Source: Chenopodium formosanum
Lineage: Eukaryota > Streptophyta > Magnoliopsida > Caryophyllales > Amaranthaceae
Length of the DNA: 64,000 nt
Direction of reading: 5' to 3'
Assembly (NCBI GenBank): GCA_024500155.1
Contig: CM044857.1
Location: 48,007,001 to 48,071,000, forward strand
Shown here: piece by piece, positions 24,600 through 36,659 of the stretch
Position numbering within the stretch: position 1 is the first letter of the stretch
How the letters are laid out: every line of letters starts with the position of its first letter
The notes under the pieces: generated by a model
What the model was told of the DNA's origin: nothing
Seen by the model: only the letters and a program-made list of their open reading frames with translations
Database searches by the model: none
Position numbers and translations under genes: made by a program

Positions 24600-25250
24600 A
24601 ATCAAATTTCAGACGCTAGTGTTTTGGATTGCCCTTTCATTAACCATTTAAGGGATTAGGTTAATGATAATAGGTTAATGCTCCGTTAATCCGATATCAC
24701 TTGAATTGGTACATGTGAATGATAGGTTGCTTAATTTGGAAGGAAGGGTTATTAGATTGCACCTACTAGTTTAGTTGACACGAGTGTAATATTCCAGATT
24801 TTCCTTGATTTTAAAATGTAAAGGACAAGGGTATTCGGTTTTTACCGTACTTAATTTAAAAGAAATATTGAATGTCACACGTACGTCTTATACTAACTTG
24901 TCGTCTTCAAAGGCACGGCTTCTTGATCGCCCTTGCCTAGTTTGTCTTAGGGGAATAGTGTATTCCGATTGGAAAGTCTGTCTATTGGTAACTTGCTTAT
25001 TTTAATTAGAACCGTAATTATTTTGATTTTAGACGCCACAATTTGCAATTGGATTAGCCTTTCTTTAAGCAATTAAGGGTCTAGGTTAATTATAGATTAA
25101 TGATCCGTGTAGTTCAATCGAGTGTCTTGTTCGGGTTTTCCCTAGAATTAAACATGTACAGGAATAGGGTATTCGGTTTTTAGCTTAGTTAGTATAAAAG
25201 AAATTTATAATGTCACACGCATGTCGTTTACCAATTCAATACATGTTACA
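24600..25250. repeat. Diverged ~410 bp direct duplication
   Basis: The segment starting CAGACGCTAGTG...TTAACCATTTAAGGGATTAGG near 24612 recurs near 25030 as TAGACGCCAC...AAGCAATTAAGGGTCTAGG. Both carry GGGTATTCGGTTTTTA (24828, 25167) and AATGTCACACG (24871, 25208) in the same order. Old tandem copies, non-coding. Confidence 0.7.
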
Positions 25251-26106
25251 ATTTCAATAATTTTAATAATAGGTGCATAACGAGAATATAAATTATCAGT
25301 TTCTCTAGGTGTTGTCCGCAATAGGGGTTCTTATTATGCGTGCCTAGCTCGAGTTTGGGGTAGCTCGACTCGACTCGCTAACATATGGAGTCGAGTTTTA
25401 TTGAGTCGATTTTTGACCAAGCGGTATGACCAAAGACGAGAGTTGATTAAGTTTGACCGAGTCGATCTCCAGTTTACTTGAGTTTGGATCCATCTTCAAC
25501 GTCTTTTTTCATTTGAGATTGGAGTCATTCTATGTCATTTTGTGATTTGAGAAATATTTATATGAGATGATTTTAGTATGTAAATAATGTTTTTTTATTA
25601 CAAAAGTTTGTAAATATCGACATATTTTTAAATTGGTTAAAAATTATACTATGTAACGGATTCCTAGCTTGTAATTTAACGAGCTTTCAAGTCAAGTAAT
25701 AAGCAACTAGATTGGACTTGATAACTTGACGAGTTAATTTCAAGTTAGAGTCAAGCTCATTTGAGTGGAGTCATGACCGAGTCTTAAAGCTAGCAATGTT
25801 TGTCGTTAGGGAGCAATATACATTTGAATTTTTTGTAGGTAATGTATATACTTTATTACTTCACTCAAGATTGCGGCACGTGTTAAGTTGTTTGCTGTGA
25901 AATCTTTTCCCACTTGAGGTTGTCATGGATCGATGACTTGGCAATTTGTATGACTGTTTTGTAGTAGCCCATGCTTACTATATTGCTACTTTACAACTTG
26001 TGAGTAACAAATAAATTGTTATTACAAGTATGTGGTCCCCCCTCTTTATTTTCTAATATGTAAAACAAGCATCAACATTTAGATTTGATCACTGGCATAA
26101 AATAAT

Positions 26107-26216
26107 GGCGCCAAATTGAACAATTTTAGTTTTGGCGCCTCTAAAAAAGAGAAAATGGAAGGATTTGGCGCCAGATGTTCCATGTTGGTCTTTATAAGGA
26201 TAGTTTTCCTATAAAT
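26107..26216 (+). promoter_or_regulatory. Three E2F-type GGCGCC sites and TATA upstream of member B
   Basis: GGCGCC cores at 26107 (TGGCGCCAAA, reverse form), 26134 (TTTGGCGCC) and 26167 (TTTGGCGCC) match the E2F/DP consensus TTTSGCGC. They lie within 66 bp in otherwise AT-rich DNA. A TATA-like TATAAAT follows at 26210-26216. E2F binding would imply S-phase expression; that is inference. Confidence 0.55.
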
Positions 26217-27257
26217 GGAGAAATACACACAAGTGAAACAATGGTAAACACAATAAGCATACCCTTGAGTTTATTCACCCTAAAGGCAAAGACCTTGAAA
26301 ACCAAGAAAAAGAAAATAACCAAACCCAAATATCGCCCTAAATTTATCGTAAAAAAGGTTCCTTACCACATACGAAATACAACCACTATAAACATCTCAT
26401 GTAAACCACTTCGTCCGGTGGGAGGTAAACTAGTTTCAGGAAGAGGGTTGTTTGGTGTTATACAATCTCATTCCATCACAAAAGATGGAACAATACTAGT
26501 GAAACTGGTTGAAGCAAGGGATGTGGCGTCCTGGATATGCAGGGGTGAAAATGAGATGGGTGACCTTGTGGTATTACATAGCAAAGGGGTGTATCTGGCA
26601 CACGTGCCCGATTTATCGGACCTAGCTTTGCTTCCACCAGCTTTGAAGATGTCGGTGAGGTGGGCACTTTCGAAAGAGGGAGGTGTTGAAGGGATAAGTG
26701 TCCAAAATCTCATCCTTTCATCCATCCGTAACATTATATACCCCAGTGCTGCATTACCCGACGTGGTAGAATCCTTCTCCATTGCATCGGAAGGGGTGCA
26801 CGTGATGGATGTGAATAGCTACTCCAATGACTTGAAAGTTATTGTGACTGAAGGGCATATTACCTTCAACAACATTTCTGTCGCTTCATCTTGGTTAGGA
26901 GGACACAACTTAGATGGAAGGCGAGCAACGTTGAAGTTGTCAGCAGCTCGGGGAAAATCAACAAGTGGAGCTAAAGTCATTGCGTGGAATTGTAGGGATA
27001 TGGGACGTGAGTTGTTCATGAAGCAATTAGAACAATTGATTGACCTACATTTGCCAGACATAATACTCTTAACTGAGACGAGGGTCACCATTCACATGGC
27101 TCGATTCATATGCCAACATATTAGCTGGATTTCAATGCACGGCCTATCATCAAAGGGAGTTGTAAGGGGGTTTGCTCTTATTGTGTTGTCCAACAAGGTG
27201 AATGTTAGTGCTGATAGTGACGACGTGAGGAATTGGAGACTCATTGATAATCATTAA
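26175..27257 (+). CDS. Unknown N-module + half-EEP protein, member B
   Basis: A single-exon ORF of 360 aa from the first ATG. The TATA word at 26210 lies inside it, so the ATG at 26241 (338 aa) may be the true start. A lysine-rich N-terminus (KTKKKKITKPK) precedes the shared module (about 95-235), with LAHVPDLSD (141-149) and NSYSNDL (214-220) aligned to the landmarks of members A and C. Residues 265-335 are the first half of an EEP fold: IAWNCRD (269-275) and LLTETR (298-303), then it stops before the catalytic C-terminal half. The C-terminus differs from that of A. Function unknown. Same strand as A and about 3 kb from it, which suggests local duplication. Confidence 0.7.
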   Translation: MFHVGLYKDSFPINGEIHTSETMVNTISIPLSLFTLKAKTLKTKKKKITKPKYRPKFIVKKVPYHIRNTTTINISCKPLRPVGGKLVSGRGLFGVIQSHSITKDGTILVKLVEARDVASWICRGENEMGDLVVLHSKGVYLAHVPDLSDLALLPPALKMSVRWALSKEGGVEGISVQNLILSSIRNIIYPSAALPDVVESFSIASEGVHVMDVNSYSNDLKVIVTEGHITFNNISVASSWLGGHNLDGRRATLKLSAARGKSTSGAKVIAWNCRDMGRELFMKQLEQLIDLHLPDIILLTETRVTIHMARFICQHISWISMHGLSSKGVVRGFALIVLSNKVNVSADSDDVRNWRLIDNH

Positions 27258-28352
27258 AAGGGTTAAGTAGAAGCTATAGGAGGAAAATATGTTTGTTTAG
27301 TGATGTAGTACCTTCTTGATTAATGTTGTGTAATTCAATTAATGTCTAGTTGCAGTTTGTGATGTGTACGGGTGTGCTAGTGTGGTGTGGTCCACCTTTT
27401 GTTAATGGAAGATTGTTATTTTGTTTCATGGAAGTAGTTTATCTAATTAATGTAAGACTTTTTCCAAAGAAAAAAAAAATTATTCAAACACATATTCCTT
27501 TTTTCTACACCCTTAAAATAGAGCCTCATTAAAATAGAAAAAAAAAGATTTATTTTTATTTATAGAAAAAACTAAAATTTAGATGAGTCTGAATATAAAA
27601 ATCTCAATATTGTGCAAGTAAATCAATTAGATGTATTATTGTCTCATAAAGTAGACCCCACACACATGTGCTTTTCATAAAGGAAAAATTAAACACAAGT
27701 AAAGTTTTAATAGAATATTAAATAATACTATTAAAGAACAAACATGTGCTTATGTATCCACACATTGTTATTTTATTAATAATAATTTTTAGTAATATCA
27801 AATCCATTTACGGGGATCTACTCCAACATTAAATTAATTAATTGTGAATGTGTATAATATTCACCATTGACTTAACAAAGGGCAATAATAAGAAAGTCAT
27901 CAATTTGCAAATTCCTTACAAATCTAACAGCCTCAATCAACATTAATAAGAATAAGATCTTAGTTAACACAAACACAGTACCACACATATCATTAATTTA
28001 ATAAAGTCACAGTACATAACAACATAAAAGTACGACTACACATAATAAGCATAAACACAATTAAACACATCATTATCCTCATAACCATAAATCTAAAATA
28101 ACTAGAGCATACATAGAACATTAACTTAATTTTAAAACAACATTTTAATTAAACATTAATACATCACACAACTGAAGACATAAAGTAGGACACCAGAACA
28201 CCAGATCTCGTAGCTTCAACGCAGACCACACCACCATCAGAACTGAGTATGGCCACCTTACTGCTGGAAAAAAAAAATTAAAAACTATGCAATTTTAACC
28301 ACAAACACCCTTCAAATTGAAAGATCAACAAGTACACTTACACTTCAAATGA
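27258..28352. other. Intergenic, nothing recognised
   Basis: AT-rich 3' flanks of the convergent members B and C. No supported gene or bounded transposon. Confidence 0.5.
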
Positions 28353-29388
28353 TCAGTCCGCAACAACCGCCTTCATGGTAGCCACAATGCGGAGGGGGAT
28401 ATCAGACACGGACACTTGAACCACGCCACGGAACCTAGTTGGATCCCAAAACACAACGCTTCCTCCATGTATCCCTAGCCCCGGGTCTGCCGTCCATGTC
28501 ATTGTTGTCCCAAGAGCTTCAATTATCCTTCTGCAGTTGTGAGCTGTGCTCCTACCTCAGTGACGATCATCAGAGCAGGCTTGTGGGTTGCAACAACCTC
28601 GCGGAAATGCGGCTTGAAAGAAGGCCTGGAAATCCGTCACCCATTCCACAAAATGACACTAGCACCGTACTCCAAACTTGGCTTCCCATCCTCCTTCTTA
28701 GAGTACATTTCAATAGTGGAATAGCGGCTAGACGGATCATCGTCCATAAATTGGTCACGAACCACATTGAAGGTTAGGCAACTCATAGGTGAACGAACCT
28801 GAAACAAAACAAAATGTTATAGCATGCAAATGGAATATATTCAATAATGATAATAGTGTTAATAGGTTTTAAGACAAGTAAATAATAATGAACCTGAAAG
28901 TACACGATGTCATCCGTGTAGGAGCCGAAGTCACAGGTGAATTTTTCAGCAATAGAGTAAATTGGCCCACTTCGACGGAGAATGGGCTTCGGGTCGATCT
29001 TCTCCTTGAGCTTCTTCGGGACAAGAGGTGTGGCTCCATCATACTCAACCTTCACATCGCCTTCAAGTTCATCAATTATCTCCTGCACGTCAGCATTACC
29101 GACTACATCGGCAATATTTGGTAGATGGGCAGGGGCGATGTCACCCACCTCGTTCACCATCATCAGCTTGTCAAGCATACTCTGTCTCTCAACGGGTCTT
29201 GCTATGATGGCCCGAAGGATGTCACCATTAACAACCTTAGTTGTAAGGCGGCCGGTGTCACTAATGAAGTACACGTACTCATTGAAATTCATCTCTGGGG
29301 TGGAATTATTGTTGTGACTGAATAGGTGAAGGGAAGAAGGGGCTCTCTCACCATAAAAGGCAGGAGGGTATGGAAGGTCACCTACCAT
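28353..29388 (-). pseudogene. N-module + half-EEP family, member C (broken)
   Basis: Exon 1 (29388-28894, 165 aa) is open and carries the module: PAHLP (86-90), IDPKPIL (131-137) and GSYTDDI (155-161), at nearly the spacing of member A. It splices (CAG|GTTCAT to TTTCAG|GTTCGT) to 28798. The EEP half follows (ILWN, SFKPHFREVV, MIVTE). It is interrupted by a TGA at 28637-28639, where A has the Arg of WNVRG, consistent with CGA-to-TGA. A frameshift near 28525 follows, after which another frame reads on (GGSVVFWDPTRF) to a stop at 28353-28355. Either a pseudogene or, less likely, an assembly error at two places. Confidence 0.65.
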
Positions 29389-29709
29389 GGCTGAAATAGT
29401 GAAAATGAAAAATGCAAAGAAGGTAAGGAAGGGCGTACTTATGTATTAGAAAAGAGAGGTGGAAGTGCTCTGAGTTTATGAATGAAGAACTATGGTAAAT
29501 TTATAGACAAAGAGTAGGGACCACCTACTCCTAAAAAATATTATACCATAGTCTACTACTCACCTATGTTAATTTTATGCATAGTCTAGTGCATCCCTAT
29601 TTTGGTTTTTACTACAGTCTAGTACAATCCTATTTGAAATTACTATCCTAATTTATGGTTGATAGTACTACACCACAAAAGAAAAAATCTTGTATATCAA
29701 AAAATTTTG
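29389..29709. other. 5' flank of member C
   Basis: A putative promoter/leader for the minus-strand gene starting at 29388, ending at the TSD of the MULE at 29710. No motif stands out. Confidence 0.4.
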
Positions 29710-31308
<1,599 letters not shown>

Positions 31309-31318
31309 AAAAATTTTG

Positions 31319-32491
31319 TAAAGAGGGAAACAGTATGAACTGTCTTATATTACAATTTACAAGACATATGCTAGTAATAATAAATCTAAGAATTCAAATT
31401 TCATTTTTTACATGAATCATCAAGTACAAGACTCAAAAAAAATCCTTAACAAGCCTTCAAATGGTAGCGACTTGTTCATAGTAAACCTTGTTTTTTTTTT
31501 CTTTAAAATGTTTAAATGCTAGTAGTACAAGCTGTTAAGACTGATGTCGTCGTCACATAAAAAATTATTTCCTTCCAAGCAGTGACATACGAAATTAGGA
31601 GACGGAATGCTTCATAACAATCTTATGGGGTGGTTCATTTATGAATGGTATGATAAATTTCAAAATTTATACAACCCCCAATAACTGATTTTATAAAACG
31701 TGCCATTTCATTGTAATTCTATTAAAACGTTTGGTGATATGTACATTTGGATATCTATACAGAAGTTAAATAAAATAAATTATGGGGGGTGCATTTGTTA
31801 GGGAGTGGTGTTATACATTTCTACAATTATATATCACCTGATTTATAAAACGACTTAAAAGCTAATCTGGGGAAAAAACATATGCTTGTCCTCATGATTT
31901 GGCCATACAATACGGGTGTTGGGCCAGGCCCAAATGTTGAAGCACATAAGTTTAATAAAATCAGTTATTGGGGGGTTCATTTATTAAGGAATGGTATGAT
32001 AAATTTCTAAATTAATACATCAACCATGATTTAATAAAACGTACCATTCGCAATTTAAAAGCTAATCTGGTCGTTGGGAAATTACTTATGGTGGACTCCG
32101 GATTTGGCCATCTATTACGGGTGTTGGGCCAGGCCAAAATGTTGAAGAACATAAGCTTAATAAAACGAAATTATGATTTACTAAAACGAATATAGAAAGC
32201 GATGTTAAATCTAATTTTTCCGTGGGAAAAAACTAATGATCTCCGGATTTGGCCATCTAAGTAGAGTTGGTGGGCCAGGCCCAAATGTTGAATAACAATA
32301 TTTATCATGGGTCATATGATGATATCATCATATGTTAGTTAAGGCAAAAAATATTAGTACGAATTCAATCAACCCACAAGTTGGTTTGGGCCAAGCCCAT
32401 AAACCTTTCTTCACATTATAAATTTTAATGTCCAATTATTCACTCCAAAGTCACAGACAAATCAGCTGATCAAGAATACAAGAAACATATT
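31319..32491. repeat. Diverged tandem units with TGGGCCAGGCCCA palindromes
   Basis: From about 31625 to 32320 a unit of ~150-200 bp recurs about three times. It has TTCATTTATnAAnGnATGnTATGATAAATTT-like starts, then AAAAGCTAATCTGG, GATTTGGCCAT and GTTGGGCCAGGCCCAAATGTTGAA. The palindrome sits at 31920, 32125 and 32271; a variant TGGGCCAAGCCCA lies near 32387. The remainder is AT-rich with no gene. Confidence 0.7.
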
Positions 32492-34921
32492 TCAATACAT
32501 GATAATAGGTACCTCTGGCCTTAATTGAAACATGATACACCAGCTCCATTCCAAGGCCTCCTTCGCCTGGGCTTTAGGGACGAGTTCGTTAGTGGCACTT
32601 CGACCTGCATGTGTAGCTAGTAATATCAGCGGACATAAACCTTCAACATGACATCAGGGAATACAATCCTTTTTCAACTGCTACAATATACCTTACACCA
32701 AGACTCAGGAGGTCCATTGGTGTCCCTCGCGTCTAGAGGGTGGGTTTCACCATACGCCACATCGAGCATCTGTTATTGACAGTAGTTATTGATGTGAAAC
32801 AGATGGTCAATAACACGGAAAGGAGAAGTTATTGATAAGATAATCAGATACATACCCCAAGTTTGCCAAATTCACCAACATCACTACTGCGATCATCTCT
32901 AGCAGCAAGTCGTAAATCATGTTTTCCCCAAACAATTATTCGAGGGAATGTCCCCCACCGAAGGGGATCCCTAATAAGCCGATCCAGGTAAAACACCTCC
33001 GGTGATCACAAAACAAGAACAGGAAAACAGGATATTATTTCAGTAAAGACAACATCAAATCATAGATTAAGGAACAAAAAAACACAAAAGCCGTTTCGAC
33101 GTATAACTGAGTTCAAAATGAATCAAGGATATTTTGATGCTAGTACTCACCACAATAAACAACAAGCAGCCACCGCTACCACCACCATTTCCTGTTGTAT
33201 CTAACCGCTTTGCAAATGAAGAGACAGAAGATAGAAATTTGGACAACACTAAGTTGCACCAGTCATACTTATGACATTCAGTTGCACAAGTCAAAGCAGG
33301 CAACAAATCGGAAGATAGCCGTGGTGACTGTGTAGGACAGAGGACCATATGAAGTGAAAGAATGAGAAATAGGGTCTTAAATTCACCTTCCTCGTTCTCT
33401 TCCCAACTACCTTCAACTCTATCCATTATAGTAGAATTGACATGGATGCCCTTGACAACATACGCACGCCCTTCATATCTCCTGGATTTTGTTTCCCTTG
33501 AATGACCGTATCGGCTGAGCAACTTATCAACCTGGTCCTTAACATCTAGGCTCATATTTCTTTTCAAGGGAACAAACTTGCCACCATTCGGGATGCCAAG
33601 TATCCAGTAAACTTGATTCGCTGACAACTTAAACTCAGTCCCATTGGGAGAAATTAGGATCTTCCTAATGGGATCCACCCGACTCAGCAACCAGTACGCC
33701 AACTGCCTAGGCATATGCATCCCAGAAGCTAGATGAAGGAGGCCAGAAAACCCCATTTCAGACACCCACCTCTTCCTTCTCTCGTCAAACTTCTGACATA
33801 TTCTTCCAAATGACTCCACACGGCAAGTCATATTTGGTACCTGGCAAACCGAGAATGATGTTTAAAGACAAACTTGTCTCAGGGAAATTGAACTACATAT
33901 AACAGGGTTGAGGTGTCTCAGCGTCTCACCCACAAATAATCTACACGATTAGCCTAGCTTCTTCTTAAAGTAGCCAGTCAGTCACATGTCAAGTGCATTC
34001 ATCTTAAGGTATGTTCATAAAATTAAATTTCATATGCTTGCACAATGAAAATGTCCCTTGAGAAATATAAACTCAAGTTAGTTAAATACAATTTGTCACC
34101 ATAATGTGTATAAACTCTGCCATCTTTCTATTTAATGAGTTTCAATGGTCTTGCATTACCCTAATGCTCGGATATTACACATAATTTCCATTTTTTCACA
34201 AAATCAGAATGCAGAACAGCAATGATTGCATACTGATCCAAGCAATGATGCCCAGCCCTTCAAGGAGATACCTTGATCCATCCATCAATTTTTTTTTAAT
34301 AGACAGATGTTTGTTAAAAGAAACCAATAGCTATAAAATCAGATGCATAAAAGAATAGAGACACTAAACCTGCTCAAATAGAGACCGCCTTAATTGCACA
34401 ATTTGCTCTTGCAAAGACCGAGAATGATGTTTAAAGACAAACTTGTCTCGGGGAAATTGAGCTTCATTTTGACAGACTATTATACTTTTTCCTAAGGTTT
34501 GCCTTAATTTTGTAATTGTTTGAATAAAATTCAACATGGGGAATGGGGTTTAAGTGCTTCAGTTATCAGATTCAGCATGATATTTGAACTAACCTTTGTT
34601 CTACGTGAAGACCCATGGGGATTCCGTGCTTCTGCTTTTTGATTCAGTACACCCCCCAAACTGTCCTGTTCTAGTTTCATTTATGATACAAAAACAATTC
34701 AACCACAGTCAATAAATCAAATCAATTACGAGCTTCATATGCAGTTGTATGAAAATATCATACCTTCTCTCCCAATTTCATTTCCGAGCTTGCGCATTCG
34801 TCCTACATTCAACAACGGCCAAATCAGTACCCATTTGTTCATCGACACATACATTACAAGATACAAACAGAAATTATATGTGAGCTCATACCTCCTTAAA
34901 CTCCAATTTCCTCTTCGACAT
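32492..34921 (-). CDS. DUF1985 / plant-mobile-domain-like protein
   Basis: Seven exons, all in frame by GT-AG rules: 34921-34892, 34802-34764, 34665-34594, 33840-33151, 32996-32856, 32769-32697 and 32604-32492. They give 385 aa ending IIMY. The core (exon 4, residues 48-277) has SFGRICQKFDERR, GFSGLLHLA, PRQLAYWLLSRVDP, VYWILGIPNGGK and a Gly-rich turn into FYLDRLIRDP in exon 5. This is the pattern of DUF1985/plant mobile domain proteins, which in plants often precede Ulp1-type (C48) SUMO-protease domains in transposon-borne genes. No protease domain follows here, so it is either a stand-alone form or a truncated one. The small first exons (10, 13 and 24 codons) are inferred from splice sites and phase alone. 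Confidence 0.7.
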
Positions 34922-36100
34922 TTACTCCGAAATATTGTTCCTACATTTACATGAAATACATCACTCATAGACTAAATAGCTAACCAATTTTTATTTCAAA
35001 CACCCAATTTAAATAGAAAACGATGACAAATCATCGTAAATCAAAATATCAAAATACTTTAAACGCAATACCAGTGTATGGAATATAAGCAGTAGAACAT
35101 CCCCTAATCTACGCTTCATATGCAAATCTTAATCCAACTCAAATAGAAAAGCGCAGACAATACTATATGCAAATATTAATCCACATTGGAGTAAATACTA
35201 TATTAAAAATACTTTATATGCAAATACGTATTGTGTTGAATACACCCAATAGAAAGAATAAATAAAACCCCTAATTTTCATATCTCTTATGCAGAATTTA
35301 AGCCAATTGAAATCGGAAAATTCAAAATGAATATGCAAACATATTACAGCAAAATCCAAAAATTAAACCTACAATAACCGCAATCAAATTAACAACGCAA
35401 CCACATAGGAATAATTTCAAAAATTAAGAACACGAACCTATGGATTTACAGAGCTCCACAGCAATTTCCCAGACCAACAACAACAGCATTCGACACTAAA
35501 TCCACGATAATCGCAAATCACCCAAATGAGAAGTGTGCCGAATTTCTCAGATTAATTACATGCAGAATAATTCAAGTTATGGATCGGGAGAAGAACAAGA
35601 AAAGAAACAAACAATGAGAGAGGGAAAGAGCACAGTCAAAGATGAAGAAGGACAAGACACGTGTCTTCTACTTAAAGTCGGATATGTTAGGTAGGTGTGA
35701 CAGCAAGTAACCATGGTTAAGCAATGCAAAGTAACGGCAAATATAACAGCAGTGAGCATCAACCTTGCATGAGACATTTTTACCCTTACTTTTGAAGTTG
35801 AATGTACGAAAACGCCCTGTTATAAACTAAGCAAGTTTCGCACAGTTATTAACCTGGGCTCCCTCCATATATTGCCATTAGCACAATTTGCACATGGAAA
35901 ACTCCTTTGGTGCTAAAACTAGATTGCTATACTAAAAATTTAAAGTATATTACTTCCAAAATTGAGCAGGTTCAACTTAGGATGTATTTTATTCCTTTAA
36001 TAATTATTTTATCAAAAAAAATTTAATCTAATATTTAATCTAATTTAGTTTATAAGAAATTATAAATTTACCTATAACTTATAAAAACCTTATTATAACA
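34922..36100. other. 5' region of the DUF1985-like gene and intergenic DNA
   Basis: A likely non-coding leader exon lies near 35438-35580, with a minus-strand donor (CCATAG|GTTCGTG) near 35437. The rest is AT-rich, and its short ORFs lack family features. Confidence 0.4.
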
Positions 36101-36129
36101 AGATCTCAATGAGAAGGAAGTTTGACTCT

Positions 36130-36500
36130 ATTGGAGAATAGGCCTTCCAAGTATCACCGCATGTAAATGTCCCACATTGGTTGAAGAAGAGAGAGTTAAA
36201 CATTTTATAAGGCAAAGGGGCTGATCCTCCTACCTATTGCCATACGGTTTTGGGATGGAACCTCCTTTGGACTTGTGAAATAGATTCTCTCTTGGTTTGT
36301 GGTTGCGGCCCAGACCCGTTTATCATAGTATCAGAGCCAAGTTAAGTTGTGTTGTGATATGGTCCAACATTATGGACAACTCACATGTGAGGGAGAGTGT
36401 TGAGTCCATGAGAAAAGCCACATGTGAGTGGTGTGTTGTCCCACATTGAAGAGTGTAGAAAGTATGTGAAAATGTACCCCACATTGAAGATATAAGACCT
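36130..36500 (+). mobile_element. TRIM-like LTR retrotransposon remnant
   Basis: A primer-binding site TAGTATCAGAGCC (initiator Met-tRNA type) lies at 36326-36338, directly after an LTR-like end ...CCCGTTTATCA. Sixty bases later a purine tract GTGAGGGAGAG (36387-36397) precedes TGTTGAGTCC, a second LTR-like start. Both sides carry the word TCCCACATTG (36171 and 36450). The very short interior fits a TRIM element. LTR outer limits are not clear. Confidence 0.6.
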
Positions 36501-36659
36501 TCAAACAAGGTTATTCAATGTTAAAACCAATACTGTCAATTACTTAAATAACCCTACTTGCCCACTTTAAAATACAGTATGCCCTCCGTTAGAAAATACA
36601 TACATAACCCTTGGTTAGAAACTTGTATTCCTCTCTTGAAAACAAAAGTGTGTTTTGCA

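Larger units (their letters stand above)
23356..26100. other. Intergenic between family members A and B
   Basis: It contains a 100 bp Tourist-like MITE (23827-23926), a related GTTCAG-rich stretch (about 24408-24535) and a diverged ~410 bp direct duplication (about 24600-25250). No protein gene is supported. Confidence 0.55.

Noticed and set aside
28205..28350. A further exon of member C beyond the stop at 28353
   Set aside because: A GTAAGT-type donor word exists near 28340, but no downstream frame or relative supports it.
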